Source of the DNA: Amantichitinum ursilacus
GTDB taxonomy: Bacteria; Pseudomonadota; Gammaproteobacteria; Burkholderiales; Chitinibacteraceae
Length of the DNA: 64,000 nt
Direction: 5' to 3'
NCBI RefSeq assembly: GCF_001294205.1
Contig: NZ_LAQT01000031.1
Location: forward strand, 1 to 64,000
Below, in pieces: positions 48,631 through 60,262 of this stretch (within the stretch, counting starts at the first letter, position 1; each line of letters opens with the position of its first letter). The translations under genes and the position numbers were made by a program. A model generated the notes under the pieces. It saw only the letters and a program-made list of their open reading frames with translations, was not told the origin of the DNA and made no database searches.

Positions 48631-48660
48631 AGAGGCCAGGTCGTTGACCCGGCCTCTTTT
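48631..48660 (+). terminator. Terminator after hsdR
   Basis: GAGGCCAGG pairs with CCCGGCCTC (one mismatch) and is followed by TTTT. It ends the restriction operon about 65 bases after the hsdR stop. Confidence 0.75.
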
Positions 48661-48711
48661 CATTGCTGGTGAGTTTGGGCCCGCCCAGCCCGAAGCCAAC
48701 CCAGCCCCGCC

Positions 48712-50073
48712 TTACTGCCCCGCAACCCGCCGCGCATAGCCCGCAACCCGGTTCTGCAATTGCTGCGCGCGTTGGCTGCTATTAACAAACTGCGTCTCCG
48801 GCGGCAGATACGCCGCCAGGTTGGCCAGTTTGACCACCTGCGTGGTGATGGCCGGGCCGCCGGTGGCGGGCGTGGTGGCGGGGATGTTCTGCCAACGCGC
48901 CATGATCGTGCCCTCTTTCAGGCCCACCGGATCAATCCAGTTGTAAACGCCCGGATCTTGCAGCGACAGCACGAAGGTGAACGTGCCATCCGCGTTGGGC
49001 ACGGCTTGCTTGTTGTTAAGGCTGCTCTGGTGGTTGATCGGGTCCACCGTCACGCTCCACGGGTCGGTGACGGGAAACACAAAATAACCCGCGCCGCCGG
49101 TGTTGACCGTGGCGATCAGCGCCTCGTCGTTGGCCAGCTTGAAGTGGCCGAAAGAGCTGGCCTGCGTGGTCAGCGTGCCCAGGGTGCTGGAGGACGACGG
49201 CTGCGCCAGCGTATTCACCGGATTGATATACGTTTTGATGCCCAGCGCGCCCACGCCGTAATCCAGCGCCGATTCGTTGAGATTGGTGCGCACGTCATCC
49301 GCGATCTCCGCATCGCTCCGTGGCGCGCGGCTGGGCGTGCCGACGCGGGTTACGCTCAGCTGATCGGGCGTTTCGGTATTCCAGTTGCCCAGGTTGTTGC
49401 GCACAAACAATTGCACCGCCTGATCGGTGGACTGGATATGGTTAACGCGACCATTGGCCGGTTGGTTATCGACGGTGACGACGTAACTGCCATCGGCATT
49501 CACCACCAGATCATTGCCCGTCAGCACGGCAATGGTCTGCTGCGAATTCGGGTTATTGATCAGCGAAAACGTCACGTCGGTGGGCCCGCTGCCGCTGCGC
49601 TGCCCGTGGATGACGTAGCTGGACGCACCGTCAATCGGGATGGTGCGATAGATATTGTCCGGATTATCAAACGAGTAACGCCCGCCCGGCACCTGCTGCC
49701 CAAAGCCACTGTGCGGCGGCGCATTCAGCCAGTACACCTTGGGGTAAAGCGGATCATTGTTAACCGCCTTCTGCACCGCGCTGAACACCAGTTCATTGAG
49801 CGCCGGATTCAAGCGCAAGGCGGCCTGCGGGCTAAGGATAAGGCCATAGGCCGTCACGTACGCAGTGCCAACGCCGGCGCGCTGCGCGGAGAAGTTGTTG
49901 CTGGCGTTAATGCTGATGGCTTTGGCGTCCAGCGTTTGCTGGTCGCTGGTGTCGAGCACCGACGCCGCGAGCGCATGGCCGCTGAGCAATGCGCCGGCCA
50001 GCACCAGGCCGGGGGCGAGAAAACCGCCGCGAATCTGGCGTGCGAGGGCGGTGAGGGCTTGGGGTGATTTCAT
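48712..50073 (-). CDS. Secreted protein with weak DUF1214-like C-terminal resemblance
   Basis: 453 residues with a signal peptide (GLVLAGALLSGHALA). The middle carries DNPDNIYRTIPIDGASSYVIHG, NADGSYVVTVDNQP and VQLFVRNNLGNWNTETPDQLSVTRVG. The C-terminal part has VFPVTDPWSVTVDPINHQSSLNNKQAVPNADGTFTFVLS. These patterns recall DUF1214-type proteins, but the match is by eye only. It is likely periplasmic or extracellular. It does not look like a defence protein; its GC content is like the core genome. GGA lies about 6 bases before the ATG. Confidence 0.7.
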   Translation of the reverse strand: MKSPQALTALARQIRGGFLAPGLVLAGALLSGHALAASVLDTSDQQTLDAKAISINASNNFSAQRAGVGTAYVTAYGLILSPQAALRLNPALNELVFSAVQKAVNNDPLYPKVYWLNAPPHSGFGQQVPGGRYSFDNPDNIYRTIPIDGASSYVIHGQRSGSGPTDVTFSLINNPNSQQTIAVLTGNDLVVNADGSYVVTVDNQPANGRVNHIQSTDQAVQLFVRNNLGNWNTETPDQLSVTRVGTPSRAPRSDAEIADDVRTNLNESALDYGVGALGIKTYINPVNTLAQPSSSSTLGTLTTQASSFGHFKLANDEALIATVNTGGAGYFVFPVTDPWSVTVDPINHQSSLNNKQAVPNADGTFTFVLSLQDPGVYNWIDPVGLKEGTIMARWQNIPATTPATGGPAITTQVVKLANLAAYLPPETQFVNSSQRAQQLQNRVAGYARRVAGQ

Positions 50074-50387
50074 GTTCCATCCGGGGGTTTGTGTAAGAAC
50101 CCACGGAGATTAGGAATTTATTTTTATAACTACAAAGAATTTTGGATTTGTTTTATATACACGTTTGTATGTTTTGGCGGTTGGACGCTGCCGGGCGAAC
50201 ACCAGCGAGCTGGTCATACATCGAAGAAACGGAAGGCGCGTTGTTCGCCGCGCTTTTCGCTATTGCAATCGCAATCGCTAAAGGCTTCCCTTTATGACCA
50301 GACGAAGGCACACTACGTCGTAAGTGGACTGGGAGATCCTGGTCGGCGCTAAGCCTCGGTTGCAAAACCGGGGCTTTTCGCTTTTTA
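50074..50387 (+). ncRNA. Possible small RNA between the secreted protein and DUF3800 genes
   Basis: No coding signal is seen in this gap. A strong plus-strand terminator (AAGCCTCGGTT/AACCGGGGCTT with one mismatch, then TTTTCGCTTTTT) lies at about 50351-50385. There is no plus-strand gene that needs it, since both neighbours are on the minus strand. An AT-rich promoter-like stretch is near 50145-50175. This would fit a transcript of roughly 180-220 bases, but direct evidence is lacking. Confidence 0.25.
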
Positions 50388-51209
50388 TCAGGGGTAGATC
50401 GTCAATCCTGCGGCGCTGGATCCTTTCGCGCCTGCGTAAAGTTTCTGGCGCAAAAGTGCGAATGCCCGATTGCTTTGATCGGGGCGGATCACGCTCATTC
50501 CGACGGGTCTGGCGACAAGATCAGCCATCTGGAGACCTGCGGAGTTAATGCGCTTGTCGGCAAAGACAAGTTCAAACGGCAGCGATTTACCGATCCGGTT
50601 CTCGCCGGCACAAATCCGCAGAAATTCGAGTTTCAGCTCTGCGTCCTCTTTCTTCCCGCGGCATTCTACGATCACGTGAGTACAACGGCATTCTTGTTGT
50701 CGCTCTTGCAGATAGCAGTAAAGCGCTTCGAGGCAAACCCCAAGCGCAATGTGATAGGGGTTATCAAAAAGCCTGCCGTCGGACTGTAAGCGGATTTTAT
50801 CCACAGCACAGCAGATCAATACAAATTCGCTCGCCGCTATAAATTGCGTCAGGTCGGCGATGAAACAGTCCTTGTGCAGCCGGCTGGCAAATCGAAACTG
50901 CCCCTTCTCTTTCCGAATCTCGTGGTCGTGCAACACCACAACATCATGACCAAAGTGCTGGAATTTAAATCGATGCAGGGCCGAAACGACGTTCTCTGCA
51001 TAGTGGCGCTTTTGAAAAACACAAAGGGCCAAAACGAAAACGGGATAGTCGGGATCCAGGGTTTTCATACCATGGTCACCACTTTCATCCACGTAGACGA
51101 CAAAATCCCCAAAGCCACCAAGGCCGGCGGGTTGCGCGCCAGATGCATCTGCCACGGTTTGCGGCTGCGCGATAGCGTGCCGTTGCCGGCGGTTGTTATT
51201 GGATTCCAA
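50388..51209 (-). CDS. DUF3800 domain protein
   Basis: 273 residues. The DUF3800 features are clear: VYVDESGDHGM near residue 39 (acidic catalytic-like motif at the start of the RNase H-like fold), VVLHDHEIRKEKG near 92, IVECRGKKEDAEL near 185 and SAGLQMADLVARPVGM near 230. The biochemical role is unknown; the family is often found in defence regions. The start codon is probably TTG at 51209, since the first ATG in frame lies after the conserved VDESGDHG. Confidence 0.8.
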   Translation of the reverse strand: MESNNNRRQRHAIAQPQTVADASGAQPAGLGGFGDFVVYVDESGDHGMKTLDPDYPVFVLALCVFQKRHYAENVVSALHRFKFQHFGHDVVVLHDHEIRKEKGQFRFASRLHKDCFIADLTQFIAASEFVLICCAVDKIRLQSDGRLFDNPYHIALGVCLEALYCYLQERQQECRCTHVIVECRGKKEDAELKLEFLRICAGENRIGKSLPFELVFADKRINSAGLQMADLVARPVGMSVIRPDQSNRAFALLRQKLYAGAKGSSAAGLTIYP

Positions 51210-51241
51210 AATGAGCGCCTGCCTGGTGAACGCCAGCGTGC

Positions 51242-51263
51242 AAAAGGCGGGCTTGAGAGCCCG
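51242..51263 (-). terminator. Terminator after the second 80-residue gene
   Basis: CGGGCT pairs with AGCCCG around TGAG (51248-51263). On the minus strand CC then TTTT follows. It lies 44 bases beyond the stop of the gene at 51307. Confidence 0.55.
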
Positions 51264-51306
51264 GATTCAGGCGGACGCGTAATCTGCACGCCCGCCAATA
51301 TCATGC

Positions 51307-51549
51307 TTAAAGCGGCCGGCCCGTAGCGGCGTCGAAATCTGCCGTGTCATACGGATAGGGCGACAGCACGACATTGCCATTGAGCAAACTGGCGAGGATA
51401 GGAATATCCGGCAATAAACCTGCGCGGATTAAATCTGCTTTATCGAAAACGAGTTTGATGATTTCGGGATTATCTTCGTTTTGTTCAATTCCCAGAATGC
51501 GGGAATTTGAAGACGAGTGCGGTACTGACTTATACTCTGCGGTAGCCAT
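51307..51549 (-). CDS. Unknown 80-residue protein, copy 2
   Basis: Second copy of the gene at 39946-40188, same strand. It differs at four residues: IEHTKD becomes IEQNED and LIFD becomes LVFD. The first ~20 codons and ribosome binding site region are identical in base sequence to copy 1, while the rest carries scattered, mostly silent changes. It lies between the DUF3800 gene and the Hachiman operon. No domain was recognised. Confidence 0.75.
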   Translation of the reverse strand: MATAEYKSVPHSSSNSRILGIEQNEDNPEIIKLVFDKADLIRAGLLPDIPILASLLNGNVVLSPYPYDTADFDAATGRPL

Positions 51550-52418
51550 AGTTACTTCCTAGTCAAGTGATTGTGGTTAGCGGGTCATCGGTGTTCGTTG
51601 CACCGGTGGCTCGCGCCTTTTCTGATCTAAACTTTCTGTATCGTTTTTTCCTTTATTGATCATTTAGAGATTTGTTCTTGCGCATTAAAAATGGCTGGAT
51701 GCGCAACAACGAAGCTATCCTAGCACTTCAGAATCATCCGAGATAAATAATTCTTCAAAGATTTGACGGTAATCAATTATCTTATTTTCGAATTCAATTA
51801 CGCGATAAATTTAATCGGAATACGTCTAATTTTTTATCGAAGTAGTTACGACGAATCAAGAAAAAAATGAGAACTCGCTATAAGAACGCGCTGTAGCTCA
51901 CTCGACGTCTCGGGTTTAGTGCAGACTCGCTTACGTCAGAACCCACCTCTTAGCCGATATCCAGTCTACGAAGACCCGAGCTTTATATGCTCGGGCTAAA
52001 TGAAGGCGCCAAACTAACACCGCATACTTAGCCAGCATGGTCGCTGTTTGCCTCCGCTGATCAGTTTCAAGCCTCCGGAAGGAAACCAGTCGCCACGCAC
52101 TGTTGCGATATGCTACTACCTAAGAAGAGAAGAAACTGGGCGCGCTTATGGACTATTGTGCGTGTGGCCACGACGGTTTGGCCATCTCTTCGTAGAAGCG
52201 AATTCGCCATATCCGCTAGCTTAAAGATTATCGGTTCCTCCGCGAGATTGGAAAGCCAATAACGCCTGCGTGTATACGTCTCCTATCACCATCATCTTCG
52301 ACATACGAAGCACTCATCTGATACAGTGGACTTACCCCGTTCAGCTCATATGGAAGCCCGTTCTCATATACTCAATTCGAGTGTAAAGCTGTATCCATAA
52401 ACATAAGTTAGCGCGCTC
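51550..52418. other. Long gene-free AT-rich region upstream of hamA
   Basis: 869 bases with no credible gene on either strand. The left 250 bases repeat, in diverged form, the leader of the first 80-residue gene. A 12-bp inverted repeat with one mismatch (51674-51685 with 51699-51710, core TTGCGCAT/ATGCGCAA) and a 7-bp hairpin CCCGAGC/GCTCGGG at 51975-51995 are present. The remaining ~400 bases show nothing recognisable. The hamA promoter should be at the right end. Confidence 0.5.
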
Positions 52419-53237
52419 ATGACGTCGATACCCAAACACTGCTCATTACTGGTTAAGCAACAGGAAAATCTTAAGACTTCGGATGGAAAAGATATAGAGA
52501 TATGGTGTCTCGAGCAGCCTGTTGACCCTCTTTTGTTGACGGAGTGGGCAAGACACTTTAGAGAGCACTATTGCCTCGATGATGAAATAGACGTAATGAG
52601 GGATGGGACCGGGCTTAGTCGGCGTGACTATCTTTTAGAGCTAGTTTTCCCGGACGCAAAGAAATCGCCAGGCCCGTCAATTAGGTCTGGAGATTTTGCA
52701 GAAATTTTAGTTGCTGATTATTTAGAGTATTTCTGCCAAATGTGGGTACCCCGCTTTAGATATAGAAACAAATCATCTCCGAATGAATCTGTAAAGGGCG
52801 CGGATGTATTAGCATTTAAGATCAACGCTGAGCACACGCAAGAAATCGACAGATTATTAGTGTACGAAGTTAAAGCACAATTGAGCAGCACTAAATATAA
52901 TGCGCGGCTTCAAACAGCGATAGATGACTCGTCGAAGGATTGCATCCGCATGGGCTATACGCTAAATGCAACAAAACAAAGATTAAAAGACATGAAAGAC
53001 TATGCAGGGGTCGCCAAGGTGGCTCGTTTTCAAAACAAAACAGACCACCCCTATGTCTTAGAATCAGGCGCTGTAGCACTATTGTCGGGCATTTCATATT
53101 GCCCTGAAGAAATCCAAAAAGCTACACAAACGGGTGAGCACGAAAATCAAGCTAACTTATCCCTAATAGTTATTCGCGGGACAGAACTTATGCAGCTCGT
53201 TCATTCACTTTATGAGTTGGCAGCAAATGAAGCATAG
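52419..53237 (+). CDS. hamA: Hachiman defence protein HamA (DUF1837)
   Basis: 272 residues of the DUF1837/HamA family (also AbpA). The central SGDFAEILVADYLEYF near 88 is followed by VPRFRYRNKSSPNESVKGADVLAFKI and then RLLVYEVKAQLSS near 148. This gives the D...E-x-K of a PD-(D/E)XK nuclease. In characterised Hachiman systems HamA is the effector nuclease held by HamB. The gene is AT-rich compared with the core genes on both sides and overlaps hamB by 26 bases. Confidence 0.88.
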   Translation: MTSIPKHCSLLVKQQENLKTSDGKDIEIWCLEQPVDPLLLTEWARHFREHYCLDDEIDVMRDGTGLSRRDYLLELVFPDAKKSPGPSIRSGDFAEILVADYLEYFCQMWVPRFRYRNKSSPNESVKGADVLAFKINAEHTQEIDRLLVYEVKAQLSSTKYNARLQTAIDDSSKDCIRMGYTLNATKQRLKDMKDYAGVAKVARFQNKTDHPYVLESGAVALLSGISYCPEEIQKATQTGEHENQANLSLIVIRGTELMQLVHSLYELAANEA

Positions 53238-56200
53238 TCAAGCCAGCCAAGATCTATATGGGATTACCCGCTCAACGGGGAAAAAGCAAGAGCTTGGTAT
53301 TCAAGACCCGGAAAAATTGAAGGCACCAGCTGAAACGAAACCCGAGGAGCTGTTCATTTTAACAATCGGGACGCTGGGCGATTGTGCCAACTGGATATGT
53401 AATAATCTAGAGCAAGGAAAAGGGCTTGAAGAGAAGAACTTAAGTGAGTTGCAGTTTTCAGCTCGCTTCTTTGATGCTTATTTAGCCTCAAACTATAATC
53501 CATTAATTAGCCACGAAGTTTCGTTGCTTGCATCTGCAGCTTATTATTTGGCTAGTCGACCTGGCAGCAGCCTGGTCTTGGCTCGTAGATTAAGTGGTCA
53601 TGTTTTTGATTCACCGCTTGAAAATTTTCTACTTTGGATTTTGACTTCCAATTGGGCTTCGGTGTCCAATTACCTAGAAGGTGAATACAGCGAATATTTA
53701 AAAGAAATCTCATTATGCGTCGCGAAGCATTTTTTTTTCGGGGAAAATAGCAGCGACGCCTTAGAGGCTCTGCACGAGCTAAAGAGCTATATTTACCAAT
53801 TTGGTTCTGCTAAGGAAATTTTTCTAATAGATGTTTGCTTGGCAATAACTTATATGCGCCTGCAATATTCCTCGTGGAATAACCTCGAAGATTTCACAGA
53901 TTTAGCCATAGATGCTTGGCGCCCAATCATAGGGGAGAGTGGGTTCCCAACGGAACTTTGGCCATCTCAGATGATGCTTGGACAGGCGGGTATATTCAGA
54001 GGGAGCTCAGGTATCGTACAGATGCCGACCAGTGCGGGTAAAACGCGCTCTATTGAGATCATTATACGTAGTGCTCTTTTGGCTAACAGAACAAAGCTGG
54101 TTGTAGTTGTGGCGCCTTTCAAGGCGCTATGCCATGAAATTACCCATAGTTTACGTACCGCATTTTTGCGCGATCAAATTTCTGTTAATGATGTTAATGA
54201 TGTGTTCCAAATGGATTATATGGAGGACATTTCGGATTGGCTTCAGGATGAATCAGTAGAAGTTGAGGGCATCGCTAATTCCAACATATTGGTACTTACG
54301 CCGGAAAAGTTTCTTTACATCTTGCGCCAGTCGCCAAAAATTGTGGACAGTGTCGGGCTGGTCATCTATGACGAGGGGCACCAATTTGATACCGGAAAGC
54401 GTGGTGTTACGTATGAGCTCTTGTTAACTGAAATATCCAGTATTTTACCAATTTCAGCACAAACTGTTTTGATTTCCGCAGTAATAGAAAACGCCGAAGA
54501 CATTTTGAATTGGCTTATTGGTGAAGGTGGGAAAATTGTTAGGGGAAACGGTTTACTGCCTACATCTCGCTCGATTGCATTTGCAAGATGGGCAGAAGAG
54601 GCTGGTGAATTGTTGTTCTACGAGGGAGACAGGTTCTCCTCCCCCGATTATAGCTTGGAGCAGATTATTGAGCCCCATAGGTTGACGCGCGGAAAGGGTG
54701 AAAAAAAAGACAGGCAATTTCCTGAAAAAGCCACTCCTATTGATATAGGCTTATTCTTGGGTATCCGTCTCGTTGGTCATGGGGCAGTTGCAATTTTTTG
54801 CGGAAGGCCAGAAACAGCAGAAAAAATCCTTAATCGCGCTGTTGAGGTTTATTCGCGCGGTCTGACCCTTGACGCCCCGGCGAGCGCATCGGACAGCTCA
54901 GAAATATCTCGCCTATGTCATCTTATTTCGGGACATTTCGGGGAAGGCTCCGACATCTATAAAGCAGCCCGCCTAGGTTTCTTTAGTCATCATGGCAATA
55001 CCCCACAAGGCATACGCCTGTCCGTAGAACATGCAATGCAGCGCGGCTATATACAGTATGTGGTATGTACGTCAACTTTAGCTCAAGGGGTAAATCTACC
55101 TATCAGGTACTTAATTGTTTCTGGGCTTTATCAAGCAGGGGAAAAAATTAAACCCCGCGACTTTCAAAATCTGATGGGCCGGGCAGGCCGTGCAGGAATG
55201 CATACAGAGGGTCTTGTAATTTTTTCAGATCCGGATGTTCATGAGTCCAGATATGAAAAATATCAAAGATGGCGTTTCTTAACCGCCCTTGAGCTTTTGA
55301 ATTCCGACTCAAAAGATACAACGGGAAGCTCGATACTATCAATTGTTCAGCCGCTTAAAATTAGGGGCGGGCTTCTTATCCCTATCAATCCAGTAGAGCT
55401 GATTGACGTTATCCTATATGAGCGGAATAGGTGGAGGGAATGGGTAGATCAGCTGATCTCTCGGTTACCCATAAAAAATAAAAATTTTAATACCAAAAAT
55501 CTGCTAGGCATCTTGTCCCATAGAAGGAATCTCATATCGGCGCTTGAGAGCTACATGATGGCAAATCGTGGGGACGGTTCCTTCGAGGAATTCCAAGGAG
55601 ATATTGCCGAATTAGCAGCACGGTCATTGGCGTATTCCATTGCCTCGGAAGAAGAGAGGGTCGGCATAGTAGGCCTCTTCTTTGCTGTTGCAAAATATAT
55701 CGAGAATAAAGAGCCAGACACCGGTCGACAGCGTCTATTTTCCAAAACGCTTATGCCAATTGTGGATATTTTACAAGTCGAGGCATGGTTAAATTCTAAT
55801 TGGGATATATTGTTGAATTGCCATGATTCTGCTACTTTCCTCGAATGTTTATGGCCTATTTTTGTTTCATTTGGTAATAATAAATTAATCTCCAATTCCA
55901 ACTCTGGTCCATTCTTTTTTGATGTTGCCAAGATGTGGGTTTCTGGAGAACCTTATAAAAAAATATTCCAGCTGGCCAAAAATGTTCGACCAACGAAGCC
56001 ATGGGGCGAACATGGCACGAGACAGGTGACGGAACACGATATCATTGAGTTTTGCGAAGGAACACTTGGTTTTGATTGTCCCCTTGTGTTGGCTGCCGTT
56101 ACCGAGCTGCTGTTTGGGGAGAATTCATCGGATTTGGAGACGGCGAAACCGATACTCTTTTTTCACAAAGCACTCAAATACGGACTGCCAGATCCGCTAT

Positions 56201-56391
56201 CGATTTCTTGCTTTGAAAGGGGTTTTTCCGACCGCGTCTTGGCCCAAGATTTAACTATGGCTCTAAGAGAAAACGGCTACGCTCTAGATTTCCTTATATC
56301 GCCTCTCGGTAAGTATGAGGAACTTATAACTCAGCTTTTATCCAAATACCCTCGCTATTTTCAGAACCTCCTGCTCGCGATGAATTCATAA
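53212..56391 (+). CDS. hamB: Hachiman defence helicase HamB
   Basis: 1059 residues. An SF2, Ski2-like helicase: Walker A MPTSAGKTRS near residue 270, VIYDEGHQFD near 383 (DEGH box), VVCTSTLAQGVNLPIRYLIVSG near 620 and the arginine-rich LMGRAGRAGMH near 655. The N-terminal 230 residues are helical and family-specific. HamB senses foreign DNA ends and releases HamA. ATG at 53212 or 53227 are both possible. The gene is AT-rich, with codon use unlike gyrB next door, consistent with transfer. Confidence 0.9.
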   Translation: MSWQQMKHSQASQDLYGITRSTGKKQELGIQDPEKLKAPAETKPEELFILTIGTLGDCANWICNNLEQGKGLEEKNLSELQFSARFFDAYLASNYNPLISHEVSLLASAAYYLASRPGSSLVLARRLSGHVFDSPLENFLLWILTSNWASVSNYLEGEYSEYLKEISLCVAKHFFFGENSSDALEALHELKSYIYQFGSAKEIFLIDVCLAITYMRLQYSSWNNLEDFTDLAIDAWRPIIGESGFPTELWPSQMMLGQAGIFRGSSGIVQMPTSAGKTRSIEIIIRSALLANRTKLVVVVAPFKALCHEITHSLRTAFLRDQISVNDVNDVFQMDYMEDISDWLQDESVEVEGIANSNILVLTPEKFLYILRQSPKIVDSVGLVIYDEGHQFDTGKRGVTYELLLTEISSILPISAQTVLISAVIENAEDILNWLIGEGGKIVRGNGLLPTSRSIAFARWAEEAGELLFYEGDRFSSPDYSLEQIIEPHRLTRGKGEKKDRQFPEKATPIDIGLFLGIRLVGHGAVAIFCGRPETAEKILNRAVEVYSRGLTLDAPASASDSSEISRLCHLISGHFGEGSDIYKAARLGFFSHHGNTPQGIRLSVEHAMQRGYIQYVVCTSTLAQGVNLPIRYLIVSGLYQAGEKIKPRDFQNLMGRAGRAGMHTEGLVIFSDPDVHESRYEKYQRWRFLTALELLNSDSKDTTGSSILSIVQPLKIRGGLLIPINPVELIDVILYERNRWREWVDQLISRLPIKNKNFNTKNLLGILSHRRNLISALESYMMANRGDGSFEEFQGDIAELAARSLAYSIASEEERVGIVGLFFAVAKYIENKEPDTGRQRLFSKTLMPIVDILQVEAWLNSNWDILLNCHDSATFLECLWPIFVSFGNNKLISNSNSGPFFFDVAKMWVSGEPYKKIFQLAKNVRPTKPWGEHGTRQVTEHDIIEFCEGTLGFDCPLVLAAVTELLFGENSSDLETAKPILFFHKALKYGLPDPLSISCFERGFSDRVLAQDLTMALRENGYALDFLISPLGKYEELITQLLSKYPRYFQNLLLAMNS

Positions 56392-56448
56392 TTTCCTACA
56401 CGCTCAAAAAGTGTGTCTAATGTGCATAATTCGAAAAATGCGTAAAGC

Positions 56449-56478
56449 AAAAGGCCCCGCAGTTTGGCGGGGCCTTTT
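56449..56478. terminator. Bidirectional terminator between hamB and gyrB
   Basis: A perfect 12-base arm pair AAAAGGCCCCGC/GCGGGGCCTTTT with a 6-base loop serves the converging hamB (+) and gyrB (-) transcripts. Confidence 0.9.
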
Positions 56479-56530
56479 CGCACGTCGCTTTATGCCGCCT
56501 GAGACGCCATTTACTGGGCAGCTCTACAAC

Positions 56531-58969
<2,439 letters not shown>

Positions 58970-59044
58970 TCACAATACGTACGACTGCAAAAAAAGACGA
59001 AAGGCCGGGTTGCCCCAGCCTGACAGTGATTTCAGACGCGGCGG

Positions 59045-60151
59045 TTAGATCCGCATCGGCATCACGATGTACTTGAAGTTTTCGTTGTCGGGGATGTTAA
59101 CCAGCACGCTGGAAGTCACGTCGCCGAACACAAAGTCGAGGGTTTCGACTTGCAGATTGGTCAGCACGTCCAGCAGATACTGGATGTTGAAGCCGATATC
59201 GAGCGGTGCGCCGGTGTAGGCCACTTCGACTTCTTCTTGCGCTTCTTCCTGCTCATTGTTGTTGCACAGGATCTTGATCACGCCATCGGTCAGCACCAGA
59301 CGCACGCCGCGGAATTTTTCGTTCGACAGAATGGCGGCGCGTTGCAGCGCGGACAACAGCACCTGGCGCTCGATCTTGAGGAACTTGTCGTTGTTCTGCG
59401 GAATAACGCGCTGGTAATCCGGGAACTTGCCGTCCACCACTTTGCTGTGGATCACGATGCTGCCAAACGCAAACTTGACCTGGTTGCCGGCGATTTCAAT
59501 CACGACTTCGTCGTCGACTTCGGCCAGCAGTTTGTACAGTTCCAGGATGGTCTTGCGCGGCAGAATCACTTCGTTCTTGTCGAAGTTGCCTTCCAGCTCG
59601 GCCGAGGCAAACGCCAGGCGGTGGCCGTCGGTGGACACCAGCTTCAGATGGCTGCCTTCAGTCACAAAGAACAATCCGTTGAGGTAATAACGGATGTCTT
59701 GATGCGCCATCGCATATTGCACGCGGCCCAGCAGCGCTTTCAGCTGGCCTTGCGGCATGCGCAGCGTGGCACGCAGATTGGTGTCGACGGCCAGCGTGGG
59801 GAAATCACCGGCGGGCAGCGTTTGCAGCTGAAAACGGCTCTTGCCGGCTTTAACCGTCAGGCGGCCTTCGTTGTCTTCAAACGTCACCACGGCGCGATCG
59901 GGGATCGCACGCAGGATGTCAGACAGCTTTTTGGCCGAAACGGTAATGGCAAAGTCTTCGCCCGAGAACCCTTCGGATTGCTGGCTAGCGATCTGGATTT
60001 CGAGATCGGTGCCCGTGAAAGTGAGCGTTTCGCCTTCTTTACGGATCAGAACATTGGAAAGGATCGGCAGCGTGTGGCGGCGTTCGACGATACCGGTAAC
60101 GGTAGCGAGCGGCTTCAGCAGGGCATCACGTTCAGCTTGCAACAAGGGCAT
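59045..60151 (-). CDS. dnaN: DNA polymerase III beta sliding clamp
   Basis: 368 residues, the full three-domain clamp that rings DNA and tethers polymerase III. Motifs include ERRHTLPILSNVLIR near 22, TDGHRLAFASAELEG near 175 and the C-terminal NFKYIVMPMRI (the usual ...MPMR end). The ATG at 60151 was chosen to match the family N-terminus (LLKPL near residue 12); the longer frame adds nine residues. It lies between dnaA and gyrB. Confidence 0.97.
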   Translation of the reverse strand: MPLLQAERDALLKPLATVTGIVERRHTLPILSNVLIRKEGETLTFTGTDLEIQIASQQSEGFSGEDFAITVSAKKLSDILRAIPDRAVVTFEDNEGRLTVKAGKSRFQLQTLPAGDFPTLAVDTNLRATLRMPQGQLKALLGRVQYAMAHQDIRYYLNGLFFVTEGSHLKLVSTDGHRLAFASAELEGNFDKNEVILPRKTILELYKLLAEVDDEVVIEIAGNQVKFAFGSIVIHSKVVDGKFPDYQRVIPQNNDKFLKIERQVLLSALQRAAILSNEKFRGVRLVLTDGVIKILCNNNEQEEAQEEVEVAYTGAPLDIGFNIQYLLDVLTNLQVETLDFVFGDVTSSVLVNIPDNENFKYIVMPMRI

Positions 60152-60262
60152 GGCAACGGGTCCGCAAAAGTGAGTCAAATAGAACGCGATTTTACCGGAT
60201 TCCGGGCTTTAAAGCACCTCCCCGGACTGCGGCCTGTAGGCGGCCCAGGACTCACTACGCGC

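Noticed and set aside
50352-50376. tRNA T-arm-like segment CGGTTGCAAAACCG
   Set aside because: The loop lacks TTC and there is no acceptor or anticodon arm; it is better explained as a terminator stem.
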